64,000 nt of DNA from Streptomonospora mangrovi (GCF_027604915.1 NZ_JAJAQC010000007.1:62001-126000), one strand, 5' to 3'; shown: positions 50,218 to 58,465, numbered from the stretch's first letter. The notes: generated by a model not told the origin, from the letters alone. A program made the numbers and translations.

Positions 50218-51198
50218 TCAGCGGGTGACGGCGGTCTCCCGGTCGACCCACGACAGCTTCTCGGGGTTGCGCACCACGTAGAGGCCGGTGACGAGCCCGT
50301 CCTCGACGCGCGCCGACACCACGCTGTCGACCGCCCCGCCGACCCGGAGCACCAGCGCGGGGCAGCCGTTGACCTGCGCCGGCTCCACCGACACCCCGGC
50401 CGGGAGCCGCAGCATGCTCATCTCCAGCAGGCGGGCCACCTTGTCGGCGCCGGACACGGCCCGGGGAAGGGCCTGCTTGACTCCGCCGCCGTCGCCCACC
50501 AGGACCACGTCGGGCGCCAGCAGGTCGAGCAGCCCCTGCACGTCGCCGGTCTCCACCGCCCGCTGGAACGCCGCCAGTGCGCCGCGCGTCTGCGCCGGGG
50601 ACACCGCGCCGCGCGGCCGGCGCGCCGCCACGTGCGCCCGCGCCCGGTGGGCGATCTGGCGGACGGCGGCGGAGGTCTTGTCCACGGCCCGCGCGATCTC
50701 GCCGTACTCGAACTCGAACACCTCCCGCAGCACGAACACCGCCCGCTCGACCGGCCCCAGCGTCTCCAGCACCAGCAGCATCGCCGTGGAGAGGCTGTCG
50801 GCCAGTTCGACGTCCTTTGCCGCGTCGGGCGCGGTCAGCAGCGGCTCGGGCAGCCAGGGGCCGACGTAGGTCTCCCGGCGGCGGCCGAGCGTGCGCAGCC
50901 GGAGCAGCGCCTGGCGCGTGGTGATCCGCACGAGGTAGGCCCGCTGGTCGCGCACCTCGCCGAGGTCGACGCCCGCCCACTTCAGCCACGTCTCCTGGAG
51001 GACGTCCTCGGCGTCGGCGGCCGAGCCGAGCATCTCGTAGGCGACCGTGAAGAGCAGGTTGCGGTGGGCGGTGAACGCCTCGGTCGCGGGCGTGAACGCC
51101 GAGCGCGGCGGGGTCGCGGTCGCGGTGGGACTCGGGGGCGGGGTCGGGGTCGGGGTCGGCGACGACGGTGATGGTGGCGGCGACGACGTGGCGGCCAT
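50218..51198 (-). CDS. ECF41-family (SigJ-like) sigma factor
   Basis: The 326-residue protein has sigma-70 regions 2 (NLLFTVAYEMLGSAADAEDVLQETWLKW) and 4 (LGPVERAVFVLREVFEFEYGEIARAV). Between them is the WLPEPLL linker typical of ECF41. The SnoaL-like C-terminal extension (about 210-326, with VVLVGDGGG and RNPEKLSW) regulates activity in this group. ATG 51196-51198 with GAAGGAG is correct, because the -10 element lies at 51236-51239, so the frame start at 51240 cannot be transcribed. Its N-terminus is an unusual Pro/Ser/Thr-rich tail. Confidence 0.9.
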   Translation of the reverse strand: MAATSSPPPSPSSPTPTPTPPPSPTATATPPRSAFTPATEAFTAHRNLLFTVAYEMLGSAADAEDVLQETWLKWAGVDLGEVRDQRAYLVRITTRQALLRLRTLGRRRETYVGPWLPEPLLTAPDAAKDVELADSLSTAMLLVLETLGPVERAVFVLREVFEFEYGEIARAVDKTSAAVRQIAHRARAHVAARRPRGAVSPAQTRGALAAFQRAVETGDVQGLLDLLAPDVVLVGDGGGVKQALPRAVSGADKVARLLEMSMLRLPAGVSVEPAQVNGCPALVLRVGGAVDSVVSARVEDGLVTGLYVVRNPEKLSWVDRETAVTR

Positions 51199-51235
51199 GC
51201 CGGCTCCTTCTCGCTCTCGGCGGTGTCCCCCATCA

Positions 51236-51262
51236 GACACCGCTCACCGCCGTTCTGTGACA
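51236..51262 (-). promoter_or_regulatory. ECF41-type promoter of the sigma gene
   Basis: On the minus strand, TGTCACA (51256-51262) is followed after 16 bases by TGTC (51236-51239). Published ECF41 promoters have TGTCACA-N16-CGTC. This points to self-activation and fixes the gene's start at 51198. Confidence 0.75.
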
Positions 51263-51318
51263 CCTCGGGCGGGGGTTCCTCCCCCGGCCGCCGTGTGTCC
51301 TGCGCCACAACGCGGCCC

Positions 51319-51345
51319 TGTCACAGGGTCCGGCCCGTCGGCATC
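51319..51345 (+). promoter_or_regulatory. ECF41-type promoter of the CMD/AhpD-like gene
   Basis: TGTCACA (51319-51325), 16 bases, then CATC (51342-51345), one base off the CGTC consensus. It lies 41 bases before ATG 51386 and mirrors the promoter of the divergent sigma gene. Confidence 0.72.
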
Positions 51346-51385
51346 TTGTGGGCGGCACGTAAACACGACCAGTGAGGACCACGCC

Positions 51386-51871
51386 ATGGAGTCCCGTTTC
51401 AACCTGTTCGACAGCCCCACCGCCGCGAAGTTCATGAAGCGGCTGCACGGCGCCGGGATGCTCTTGGATCAGTCGACGCTGCCGAGGCTCACGCAGGAGT
51501 TGGTCCGGCTGCGCGTCAGCCAGATCAACGGCTGCGCGATGTGCGTCGACATCCACACCAAGGAGGCGGCGGCCTCCGGGGAGACGGCGCTGCGCCTGAA
51601 CCTGGTCGCCGTCTGGCGCGAGGCCACGGTGTTCACCGAGGCCGAGCGCGCCGCCCTGGCGCTCGCCGAGGAGGGCACCCGCCTGGCCGACGCCCACGAG
51701 GGCGTCTCCGACGAGACGTGGGCCAAGGCCCGCGAGCACTTCGACGACGACCAGCTCGGCACCCTGATCGTCGGCATCGCCATGATGAACGCCGCCAACC
51801 GCATGAACGTGATCGTCCGCACCCCGGCGGGCGCCTACGAGCCGGGCATGTTCGCCGCCGCCGTGGACTGA
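51386..51871 (+). CDS. carboxymuconolactone decarboxylase/AhpD-family protein
   Basis: The 161-residue protein is of the CMD/AhpD fold with the redox motif CAMC followed by His (INGCAMCVDIHTKEA), and a conserved LTQELVRLRVSQ helix. Such proteins are peroxidase partners or oxidoreductases. ECF41 sigma factors are characteristically next to a gene for a carboxymuconolactone decarboxylase, oxidoreductase or epimerase, and this one has a matching promoter. Its physiological substrate is unknown. Confidence 0.88.
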   Translation: MESRFNLFDSPTAAKFMKRLHGAGMLLDQSTLPRLTQELVRLRVSQINGCAMCVDIHTKEAAASGETALRLNLVAVWREATVFTEAERAALALAEEGTRLADAHEGVSDETWAKAREHFDDDQLGTLIVGIAMMNAANRMNVIVRTPAGAYEPGMFAAAVD

Positions 51872-51925
51872 GCACCACGGCAGCGGCTTCCGGCCCCGGT
51901 CCGGACCGCGCGGTCCGGACCGGGG

Positions 51926-52276
51926 TCAGGCCACGGGTTCGGACGCGGGCTCGGGGGTGCGGCGGGCGGGCGCGAGGCGGCCGGTGCGGTGCAGCCACCA
52001 GTCGGCGGCGAGGGTGCCCAGGGGCGGGACGGACGCCGCGAGGGCCAGCAGCGTCGACCACACGTTCCAGCGCAGGTGGACGGCCGCCGCCAGGGTGACG
52101 GCCACGTAGACGATGAAGGCGCCGCCGTGCAGCGGGCCGAAGAACTCCACGCCCGCCTCGCTGCGGCTGCCCAGGTACTTGACGTACATGCCCGCAAGCA
52201 GGCCGATCCAGGTCAGGGCCTCGATGATCGCCACCACGCGGAAGGCGACCGCTGTGACACGGGGACTGATACTCAC
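51926..52276 (-). CDS. DUF3817 integral membrane protein
   Basis: The 116-residue protein has three hydrophobic helices and the DUF3817 pattern: FRVVAIIEALTWIGLLAGMYVKYL, GPLHGGAFIVYV, then LALAASVPPLGTLAADWWL. The GPLHG motif is diagnostic. The function is unknown. GTG 52274-52276 follows GAGGAA and is preferred over the frame start at 52384, whose extra residues look non-coding. Confidence 0.85.
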   Translation of the reverse strand: MSISPRVTAVAFRVVAIIEALTWIGLLAGMYVKYLGSRSEAGVEFFGPLHGGAFIVYVAVTLAAAVHLRWNVWSTLLALAASVPPLGTLAADWWLHRTGRLAPARRTPEPASEPVA

Positions 52277-52453
52277 GCTGTTCCTCGGATTCGCTCGGCC
52301 TGGGGCGGTGAAAGGCAGGGGAATGCGGATATGCACGCCGAATATGCGGCCATTTGCCGCCATTAACCGGTATCCGCCGCTCACAGGCTAAGGCGCGTGT
52401 CCGGGTGCGCGTATGCGGGGCCGCTGTTGCGTCCCCCACGGAAGGTCGGCGCG

Positions 52454-53173
52454 CTACTCGGTGAGGGGTGCCAGGGCGGCCACCACCCGGGCCAGGCCGA
52501 AGCGCCAGGCGGCCTCGGGGTTGTAGGCGGCGTTGTTGGCCGCGCCCGCCGCCGCGCCCACCCGCTGGGCCAGGGGGTGGTCCGCGCCGAGGTAGGCGGC
52601 CAGGCGGCGGCCCGTCTCGGGCCAGGACTCCGCCATCCGGGCGGCGTGGGGGTCGGGGCGCCGGGCGCGGGCTGCCGCGCGGGCGAAGTCCAGGACGAAG
52701 GTCAGCGCGGCGTCGCGGTCGACGTCGGAGAGCCCCATGGGGTCCAGGGCGTGCAGCTCGTGGTCGTACTTGGCGATGGTGCCCGGCCCCAGGGCCGTGC
52801 GCTGGTCGGTCACCTCCAGCAGCCACGGGTGGGCGGTGTGCAGGGCCAGGTTCGCCTCGGCGACCCGGCGCACCCGCGCGCGCCAGTCGTCCTCGGTGTG
52901 GGGCGGGCGCGGCGCGGCGGCGTGGACGGCGTCGGCCATCAGCACCAGCAGGTCGTCGCGCGAGCCCACGTGGGTGTACAGCGACATCGTGGACAGCCCG
53001 AGGTCGCCCGCCAGGCGCCGCGCGGTCACCGCCGCCAGGCCCTCGGTGTCGGCCAGGGCGACCGCGGCGTCCACCACCTGCGAGGTCGTCACCCGCGCGC
53101 GGGGGCCGCGCGCCCCGCCGCGCGGGGCGTCGGGATGGTCGCGCCACAGCAGGTCGATCAGATCGCGCGCCAC
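52454..53173 (-). CDS. TetR-family regulator (TetR_C_1-like)
   Basis: The 239-residue regulator has a helix-turn-helix at about 25-75 (VTTSQVVDAAVALADTEGL, TARRLAGDLGLSTMSLYTHV). The C-terminal domain (RRVAEANLALHTAHPWLLEV, LDPMGLSDVDRDAALTFVLDF) is of the TetR_C_1 group, like the 26573 product. GTG 53171-53173 has GAAGGAG upstream. It is divergent from the VOC gene, with a palindrome between them. Confidence 0.85.
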   Translation of the reverse strand: MARDLIDLLWRDHPDAPRGGARGPRARVTTSQVVDAAVALADTEGLAAVTARRLAGDLGLSTMSLYTHVGSRDDLLVLMADAVHAAAPRPPHTEDDWRARVRRVAEANLALHTAHPWLLEVTDQRTALGPGTIAKYDHELHALDPMGLSDVDRDAALTFVLDFARAAARARRPDPHAARMAESWPETGRRLAAYLGADHPLAQRVGAAAGAANNAAYNPEAAWRFGLARVVAALAPLTE

Positions 53174-53219
53174 GAAAAATCTCCTTCGATGTCGGGAATA
53201 CCCGAGCCGTCTGTTACCT

Positions 53220-53232
53220 TGTACATCGTACA
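53220..53232. promoter_or_regulatory. TetR operator between the TetR and VOC genes
   Basis: Perfect inverted repeat TGTAC-ATC-GTACA in the 85-base gap between the divergent genes, AT-rich compared with its surroundings. It has the same 5-3-5 form as other TetR_C_1-type operators, including the one at 26519-26535. Confidence 0.75.
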
Positions 53233-53258
53233 TAGTTTTGCGATCCCGGGAGGCTCCC

Positions 53259-53636
53259 CTGAAGACCACCGCCACCGCCCTGTCCCTGAACGTCCCCGAC
53301 GTCGCGGCGTCCGCCTCCTTCGCCAAGGAGCACTTCGGGTTCACCGAGGCGATGTCGGACGACGGCTTCGTCTCCCTGGCCCACCCCCACGCCGCTCTCA
53401 ACCTGATCTTCCTGCGCACCGGCCTGGGCACCTTCAAGCCCGCCTCCATCGCCGGCCCCGCCGGGCAGGGGATGCTGATCGTGTTCGTCGTCGAGGACCT
53501 CGACGCCGAGTTCGCCCGCATCGCCGCCGCCGGCGCGCAGGTGGTCACCGAGCCCGAGACCGAGCCGTGGGGCGAGCGCTTCTGCCAGTTCGCCGACCCC
53601 AACGGGCTCATCTGGCAACTCGTCCAGTGGGTCTGA
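53259..53636 (+). CDS. VOC-superfamily (glyoxalase/bleomycin-resistance fold) protein
   Basis: The 125-residue protein has the paired beta-alpha-beta pattern of VOC proteins: TALSLNVPDVAASASFAKEHFGF, FVSLAHPHAALNLIFL, LIVFVVEDLDAEFARIAAAGAQV, WGERFCQFADPNGLIWQL. The start is unusual. GGGAGG at 53248-53253 points to CTG 53259 as the initiation codon; there is no ATG or GTG at the right place, and TTG 53238 lies before the site. The divergent TetR gene probably regulates it. The ligand is unknown; antibiotic binding is possible. Confidence 0.8.
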   Translation: MKTTATALSLNVPDVAASASFAKEHFGFTEAMSDDGFVSLAHPHAALNLIFLRTGLGTFKPASIAGPAGQGMLIVFVVEDLDAEFARIAAAGAQVVTEPETEPWGERFCQFADPNGLIWQLVQWV

Positions 53637-53844
53637 CCGATCCGTGGGTCTGACGGCCCCGACCGCGCCGCGCCCGGGAACGCCCGGGCGCGGCGCCCCA
53701 CACCCGGGCCGCCGCGGCCCGGCCGCCGGGCCGTTACCAGCATCGGGCGCGCGGAACAAGAGGCGGGTTCGACCTCAGGCAGCGCGCGCCGATCAGTGCT
53801 GTGCTGGAGGCGCCCTTCTTCGCCCCGGTCCCCCTGGAGGAACC

Positions 53845-54282
53845 GTGCCCGCCTTCGGCCTCACCCGCCCGGCCGCCGCCCTGGCCCCGGCCGCCGTCCT
53901 CGCCCTGGCCACCGCCCTGCTGGCGGTCGCGGCGCCGTCCGCGTCCGCCTCCCCCGCCGCGTCCGGCGCGGGGGCTCCCGCCGAACCTCCCGCCGACGTC
54001 AGCCTCCTGCACTACCCCTGCGGCACGTCCGCTCCCACCGATTACGACAGCGTGGTCGGCTATCCCCGGACCGACGGCCTCAACATGCGCACCGGCTCGG
54101 GCGTCACCTGCCCCTCCAACGGCCAGGCCCAGCGCGGCGACCGCCTCGACTACCACTGCTACACCGTCAACCGCCACGGCGACCGGTGGACCTATGTGCG
54201 CAACGTCCGCACCGGCGTCGCCGGGTGGGTGGACAGCTCCCTCATCTCCTACGACGGCAGCATGCTGTGGTGCGAGCGGTGA
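53845..54282 (+). CDS. secreted SH3-like domain protein
   Basis: The 145-residue precursor has a Sec signal peptide (Leu/Ala core, cleavage near PSASASPA at about residue 35). The mature part resembles a bacterial SH3 domain (GLNMRTGSGVTCPSNGQAQRGD, RWTYVRNVRTGVAGWVDSSLI) with four cysteines that could form two disulfides. Small actinobacterial proteins of this type are secreted and may bind cell wall. GTG 53845 with GGAGG is used; the frame upstream is not coding. Confidence 0.75.
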   Translation: MPAFGLTRPAAALAPAAVLALATALLAVAAPSASASPAASGAGAPAEPPADVSLLHYPCGTSAPTDYDSVVGYPRTDGLNMRTGSGVTCPSNGQAQRGDRLDYHCYTVNRHGDRWTYVRNVRTGVAGWVDSSLISYDGSMLWCER

Positions 54283-54324
54283 CCTGGCGGCGGAGGGTTC
54301 GCCGCCTCACGCGCTCCTAGCCGT

Positions 54325-54433
54325 GGGGGGGGGGGGGCGGCCGCCGGGGGCGCCACCCCCCGGCCCCACAACGCCCCCCCCCCCGGCGGGGGGGGGGGGG
54401 GGGGGCCCGCCCCCCCCCCCCCCCCCCCCCCCC
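54325..54433. other. poly-G/poly-C stretch, suspected assembly artefact
   Basis: Runs of 13 G (54325-54337), 11 C (54374-54384), 18 G (54388-54405) and 24 C (54410-54433) lie in 109 bases, with almost no other bases between them. No other part of the window looks like this. Long homopolymers of this type commonly come from sequencing or consensus error. If real, it would form a very stable G-C hairpin downstream of the SH3 gene. Confidence 0.75.
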
Positions 54434-54470
54434 ACGGCCCTCACACGGCCCCCGCCCATTGCGCGCCCGC

Positions 54471-54538
54471 TTTCCTTGTGGTCCCGCACCGTTTGTCCGG
54501 ACGTTTTTCCTTGTGGTCCCGCCCTGTTTGTCCGGACG
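54471..54538 (+). repeat. two 33-base direct repeats upstream of the zinc-ribbon gene
   Basis: A 33-base unit beginning TTTCCTTGTGG and ending TTTGTCCGGACG occurs at 54471-54503 and 54506-54538, a 35-base period, with two mismatches. Each copy contains the palindrome GTCCGGAC. They lie 47 bases before the 54585 start and could be paired regulator sites. Confidence 0.7.
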
Positions 54539-54584
54539 GTTTCAGCATTCCGTTCTCCGGAAACGCCGTCGCTATTCTCTTCCC

Positions 54585-55052
54585 ATGAACGCCGTCGAGT
54601 GCTGGTTCTGCTCCACTCCGATTCGCGGTGGCCGATTCCTGCGTTTCGACATGTACCGGAACGCCCAGTACACGCCCCTCCTCGTGGCGGTGCACGCGCG
54701 CTGGGAACAGGCGTGGGTGAACATTCCCCGGTGCGAGCGGTGCGGTTTCGGGCACGGCGTCGAACGGGTCACGCGGTGGATCCTCGCGGGTTCCGCCGTG
54801 GTCACCGTCCTGCCCACGCTGCTGATGACGGGCTCCTACCTCGGCGGCGAACCGTGGGCCGACTCCTGGCAGATCGTCTACCCCTGGATCTGGACGCTGG
54901 CCTGGCTGGGCCTGTGGCTGGGCATCCGACAACACCGGATCCCCTGGCGCCGCCTGGCGCCCCGCCCCGAGCGCCACGCCCGCGCGCACCCCGGCGTGCG
55001 CGCCCTCGCCGAGGAGGGCTGGAAGCCCGGCGGCCCGTTCGGGCCGGGGTGA
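54585..55052 (+). CDS. zinc-ribbon membrane protein
   Basis: The 155-residue protein has two CxxC pairs (CWFC at 6-9, CERC at about 50-53) that could form a zinc ribbon, then two membrane helices (about 66-85 and 98-118) and a basic tail. No family is recognised. ATG 54585 has no ribosome binding site, but TATTCT at 54573-54578 lies six bases before it, as in leaderless genes. It is probably an integral membrane protein with a cytoplasmic zinc domain. Confidence 0.6.
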   Translation: MNAVECWFCSTPIRGGRFLRFDMYRNAQYTPLLVAVHARWEQAWVNIPRCERCGFGHGVERVTRWILAGSAVVTVLPTLLMTGSYLGGEPWADSWQIVYPWIWTLAWLGLWLGIRQHRIPWRRLAPRPERHARAHPGVRALAEEGWKPGGPFGPG

Positions 55053-55338
55053 ACTTGTGAACCCGGGCGCCCGCAACCCGGCGAGCACCTAACCCCGGGA
55101 GCCCCTGACGCCCTCAACCCCCCCCGGCGCGCGCCCCCGAACGACCGACCTCCCCGCCCACGCGGCCCCTCCAGGGCGGGTCCTCCGCGTCGGCCGGTGC
55201 CCGCACGAGTATCCTCACCCGCGTGACCTGGCGCTCCGGGCACCGCCGCCCACGGCCGCTCACGGCCGCCCCGGTCCGCCCGGGTGCCTCCGGTGGTCCG
55301 GCCCGGCCCGCGCCCACACCACCGAGGGGGAGCAGCAC
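55053..55338. other. intergenic region before the flavoprotein gene
   Basis: 286 bases between the zinc-ribbon and flavoprotein genes. No gene, strong palindrome or clear promoter can be recognised. Confidence 0.4.
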
Positions 55339-58116
55339 GTGATCGAATCGCCGGACCGCGCCGTCCTGTCCGCCGTCGAGGCGGCCGTCCCCGGCATCGC
55401 CCGGACGCGGGTGAGCGACCGGCTCGGCATGGCCCACGACGCCTCGCACTACCTGCTCACCCCCCAGGCCGTCCTCGTGCCGCGCGACACCGACCAGGTC
55501 GCCGCCCTCATGCGCGCCGGCCTGCCCCTGACCTTCCGCTCCGGCGGCACCAGCCTCAGCGGGCAGGCCGTCAGCGGGCACCTGCTCGTGGACACCCGCC
55601 GCCACTTCCGCTCCATCGAGGTGCTCGACGGCGGCGCCCGCGTGCGCGTGCAGCCCGGCGCGGTCCTGCGCCAGGTCAACGCCCGCCTGGCCCCCTACGG
55701 CCGCAAGCTCGGCCCCGACCCCGCCAGCGAGTCGGCGTGCACCATCGGCGGCGTGGTCGCCAACAACTCCAGCGGCATGACCTGCGGCACCCACGCCAAC
55801 ACCTACCGGACCCTGGAGTCGCTGACCCTGGTGCTGGCCAGCGGCACCGTCGTGGACACCGCCGCGCCCGACGCCGACGCCCGCCTGCGCGCGCTGGAGC
55901 CCGACCTCGCCGCCGGCCTGGAGCGGCTGCGCGACCGCATCCGCGACAACCCCGACTCCGTGCACCGCATCTGCACCCAGTTCGCTCTGAAGAACACCAT
56001 GGGCTACGGCCTCAACAGCTTCCTGGACCACGAGTCCCCCGCCCAGATCCTGGCCCACCTGGCGGTCGGCAGCGAGGGCACGCTCGGGTTCGTGGCCGAG
56101 GCGGTGCTGCGCACGGTCCCCGCCCACCCCCTGGCCGCCACCGTCCTGCTCGTCTTCCCCACCCTGCGCGCGGCCATGGACGCCATGCCGCGCCTGGTGG
56201 CGGCCCAACCCGCCGCCGTCGAACTCCTCGACGCCGAGTCCCTGCGCGTGGCCCAGGCCGACCCCAAGGCCGGCGACGTGCTGCGCTCGCTCACCGTCGC
56301 CGAGCACGCCGCGCTGCTGGTGGAGTGGCAGGAGGCCGACTCCGAGGCGCTGGCCGAGCGCGAACGCGCCGCCGAGAAAGTCTTCGCCGACCTGCGCCTG
56401 GCCGCGCCCGCGCGCTTGAGCCGGGACTCCGCCGCCCGTGCCGCGCTGTGGCACATCCGCAAGGGGCTGTACGCGTCGGTGGCCGGCGCGCGGCCCAGCG
56501 GCACCACCGCCCTGCTGGAGGACGTCGCCGTGCCCGTGCCCGAACTGGCCGGCCTGTGCGGCGACCTCACCGCGCTGTTCGCCCGCCACCGCTACGAGCA
56601 CAGCGTGATCTTCGGCCACGCCAAGGACGGCAACCTGCACTTCATGCTCAACGAGCACTTCGCCACCGACGTGCGGCGCTACGCCGACTTCACCGAGGAC
56701 ATGGTCGCCGCCGTCCTCGACCGGGGCGGCACCCTCAAGGCCGAGCACGGCACCGGCCGCGTCATGGCGCCCTTCGTGCGCCGCCAGTACGGCGACGAAC
56801 TGTACGCGGTGATGACCGAGGTCAAGCGGCTGTGCGACCCCGGCGGCGCGCTCAACCCCGGCGTCGTCCTCAGCGACGACCCCCAGGCCCACCTGCGCGA
56901 CCTCAAGGTCGCCCCCGCCGTGGAGCCCGAGGTGGACCGGTGCGTGGAGTGCGGCTACTGCGAACCCGTGTGCCCCAGCCGCGACCTGACCACCACGCCG
57001 CGCCAGCGCATCGTGCTGCGCCGGGAACTGGCCGCCGCCCAGGCCGCCGGCGACCACGAACTGGCCCGGCAACTGGAGCGGGAGTACGGCTACGACGCGG
57101 TGGACACCTGCGCGGTGGACGGCATGTGCGCCACCGCCTGCCCGGTGCAGATCAACACCGGCGAGCTGACCAAGCGGCTGCGCGCCGAGCGCCACGGCCG
57201 CGCCGCCCAGCGGGGCTGGACCACCGCCGCGCGGCACTGGGACGGGGTGACCCGGGCGATGAACCTCGCCCTGGACACCGCCGCCGTCGCCCCGGACGCC
57301 CTGCCGGAGTCCGCCAGCCGCGCGGCCCGCGCGGTGGCCGGCGCCGAGGCCGTGCCCCAGTGGAGCCCCGACCTGCCGCGCGGCGGGCGGCGGCGCCGCC
57401 CCGTGCCCAGGGCCGAGGCCGACGCCGTCTACGTCCCCTCGTGCCTGAACACGCTGTTCGCCCCGGCCGAGGGCGGGCCGGGCGTGATGGCGGCGTTCGG
57501 GCGCCTGGCCGAGCGCGCCGGGGTGCGGCTGCGGGTGCCCGAGCAGGTGGCGGGCCTGTGCTGCGGCACGCCGTGGTCGTCCAAGGGCTACGCCGAGGGG
57601 TACGCGGCCATGCGCCGCCGGGTGGCGGCGGCCCTGTCCGAGGCCACCGAGCGGGGCCGCATCCCCGTCGTCAGCGACGCCGCGTCCTGCACCGAGGGCT
57701 TCCACCGCTTCGCCGAGGACGCCGGCGCCGAGGTGGTCGACGCGGTCGCCTTCACCGCCGAGCACATCCTGCCCCGGCTCGCGGTGCGCCGCCGCCTGCC
57801 CTCGCTGGCCCTGCACCCCACGTGCTCGGCCACCCGGATCGGGCTGGACCCCGCCATCACCGCGATCGCCGAGGCCGTCGCCGAGCGGGTGGTGGTGCCC
57901 GTCGACTGGCAGTGCTGCGCGTTCGCCGGCGACCGCGGCCTGCTGCACCCCGAACTCACCGCGTCGGCCACCCGCGCCGAGGCCGCGACGGTCGCCGCCG
58001 CCGGGTGCGCCGCGCACGCCTCGGTCAACCGCACCTGCGAGATCGGCCTGTCGCGCGCCACCGGCGAGCCCTACCACCACCTGCTGGAACTGCTGGAGCA
58101 GGCCGTCGCCGACTGA
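55339..58116 (+). CDS. FAD-linked oxidase/Fe-S protein, D-lactate dehydrogenase-like
   Basis: The 925-residue protein fuses an FAD-binding type 4 oxidase half (FRSGGTSLSGQAVSGH, then CTIGGVVANNSSGMTCG; the C-terminal oxidase part has GHAKDGNLHFMLNEHF and EHGTGRVMAPF) to an iron-sulphur half. Two 4Fe-4S motifs (CVECGYCEPVCPS and CAVDGMCATACPV) are followed by two CCG cysteine-rich domains (CCGTPWSSKGY and CCAFAGDRG). This is the D-lactate/glycolate dehydrogenase type, donating electrons to the quinone pool or cytochromes. A GTG start behind GGGGGAG. The gene stands alone. Confidence 0.88.
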   Translation: MIESPDRAVLSAVEAAVPGIARTRVSDRLGMAHDASHYLLTPQAVLVPRDTDQVAALMRAGLPLTFRSGGTSLSGQAVSGHLLVDTRRHFRSIEVLDGGARVRVQPGAVLRQVNARLAPYGRKLGPDPASESACTIGGVVANNSSGMTCGTHANTYRTLESLTLVLASGTVVDTAAPDADARLRALEPDLAAGLERLRDRIRDNPDSVHRICTQFALKNTMGYGLNSFLDHESPAQILAHLAVGSEGTLGFVAEAVLRTVPAHPLAATVLLVFPTLRAAMDAMPRLVAAQPAAVELLDAESLRVAQADPKAGDVLRSLTVAEHAALLVEWQEADSEALAERERAAEKVFADLRLAAPARLSRDSAARAALWHIRKGLYASVAGARPSGTTALLEDVAVPVPELAGLCGDLTALFARHRYEHSVIFGHAKDGNLHFMLNEHFATDVRRYADFTEDMVAAVLDRGGTLKAEHGTGRVMAPFVRRQYGDELYAVMTEVKRLCDPGGALNPGVVLSDDPQAHLRDLKVAPAVEPEVDRCVECGYCEPVCPSRDLTTTPRQRIVLRRELAAAQAAGDHELARQLEREYGYDAVDTCAVDGMCATACPVQINTGELTKRLRAERHGRAAQRGWTTAARHWDGVTRAMNLALDTAAVAPDALPESASRAARAVAGAEAVPQWSPDLPRGGRRRRPVPRAEADAVYVPSCLNTLFAPAEGGPGVMAAFGRLAERAGVRLRVPEQVAGLCCGTPWSSKGYAEGYAAMRRRVAAALSEATERGRIPVVSDAASCTEGFHRFAEDAGAEVVDAVAFTAEHILPRLAVRRRLPSLALHPTCSATRIGLDPAITAIAEAVAERVVVPVDWQCCAFAGDRGLLHPELTASATRAEAATVAAAGCAAHASVNRTCEIGLSRATGEPYHHLLELLEQAVAD

Positions 58117-58132
58117 CGACCGCGCGGGCGGG

Positions 58133-58465
58133 TCACCCCCGCCCCTGGTCAGGCCCCGGGCCGGAGTCCTGGCCCTGCCCCCGCTCCCGGCCGGCGCCGC
58201 CGCTCTCGTAGGCGCGCCGGTAGTAGGCGCGCAGCGCGAGGCTGGCGGCCGCCGTGACGGCGCCGACCACCAGGCAGCGCAGCGCGAAGGGCAGGCCCGC
58301 GTCGTCGCCCTCCCGCACCACCAGGAGCAGGCCCATCGCGCCGGCCATCAGCGCCGGGACGGCCACCGCGAGCAGGGCGGTGCCGTACAGTTCGACCTCG
58401 CGGCGGCCGGTCATCAGGGACGCCGCGTGCTTGAGGACGGTCCACGGGCGGGCTCGTTCGGGCAT
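58133..58465 (-). CDS. small membrane protein, unknown function
   Basis: The 110-residue protein has two membrane helices (YGTALLAVAVPALMAGAMGLLLV at about 27-49 and LRCLVVGAVTAAASLALRAYY at about 62-82) and a Gly/Gln/Pro-rich tail. No family is recognised. It is convergent with the flavoprotein gene and only 16 bases from it. Confidence 0.5.
   Translation of the reverse strand: MPERARPWTVLKHAASLMTGRREVELYGTALLAVAVPALMAGAMGLLLVVREGDDAGLPFALRCLVVGAVTAAASLALRAYYRRAYESGGAGRERGQGQDSGPGPDQGRG

Noticed and set aside
54325-54433. A genuine intrinsic terminator or G-quadruplex island
   Set aside because: The homopolymers are far longer than elsewhere in the window and are more likely a sequence error; kept only as a finding to be resequenced.
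55114-58080. 988-codon minus-strand frame opposite the flavoprotein gene
   Set aside because: The plus strand holds FAD and iron-sulphur motifs in the right order; the minus frame is Gly/Ala/Val/His-rich without motifs.
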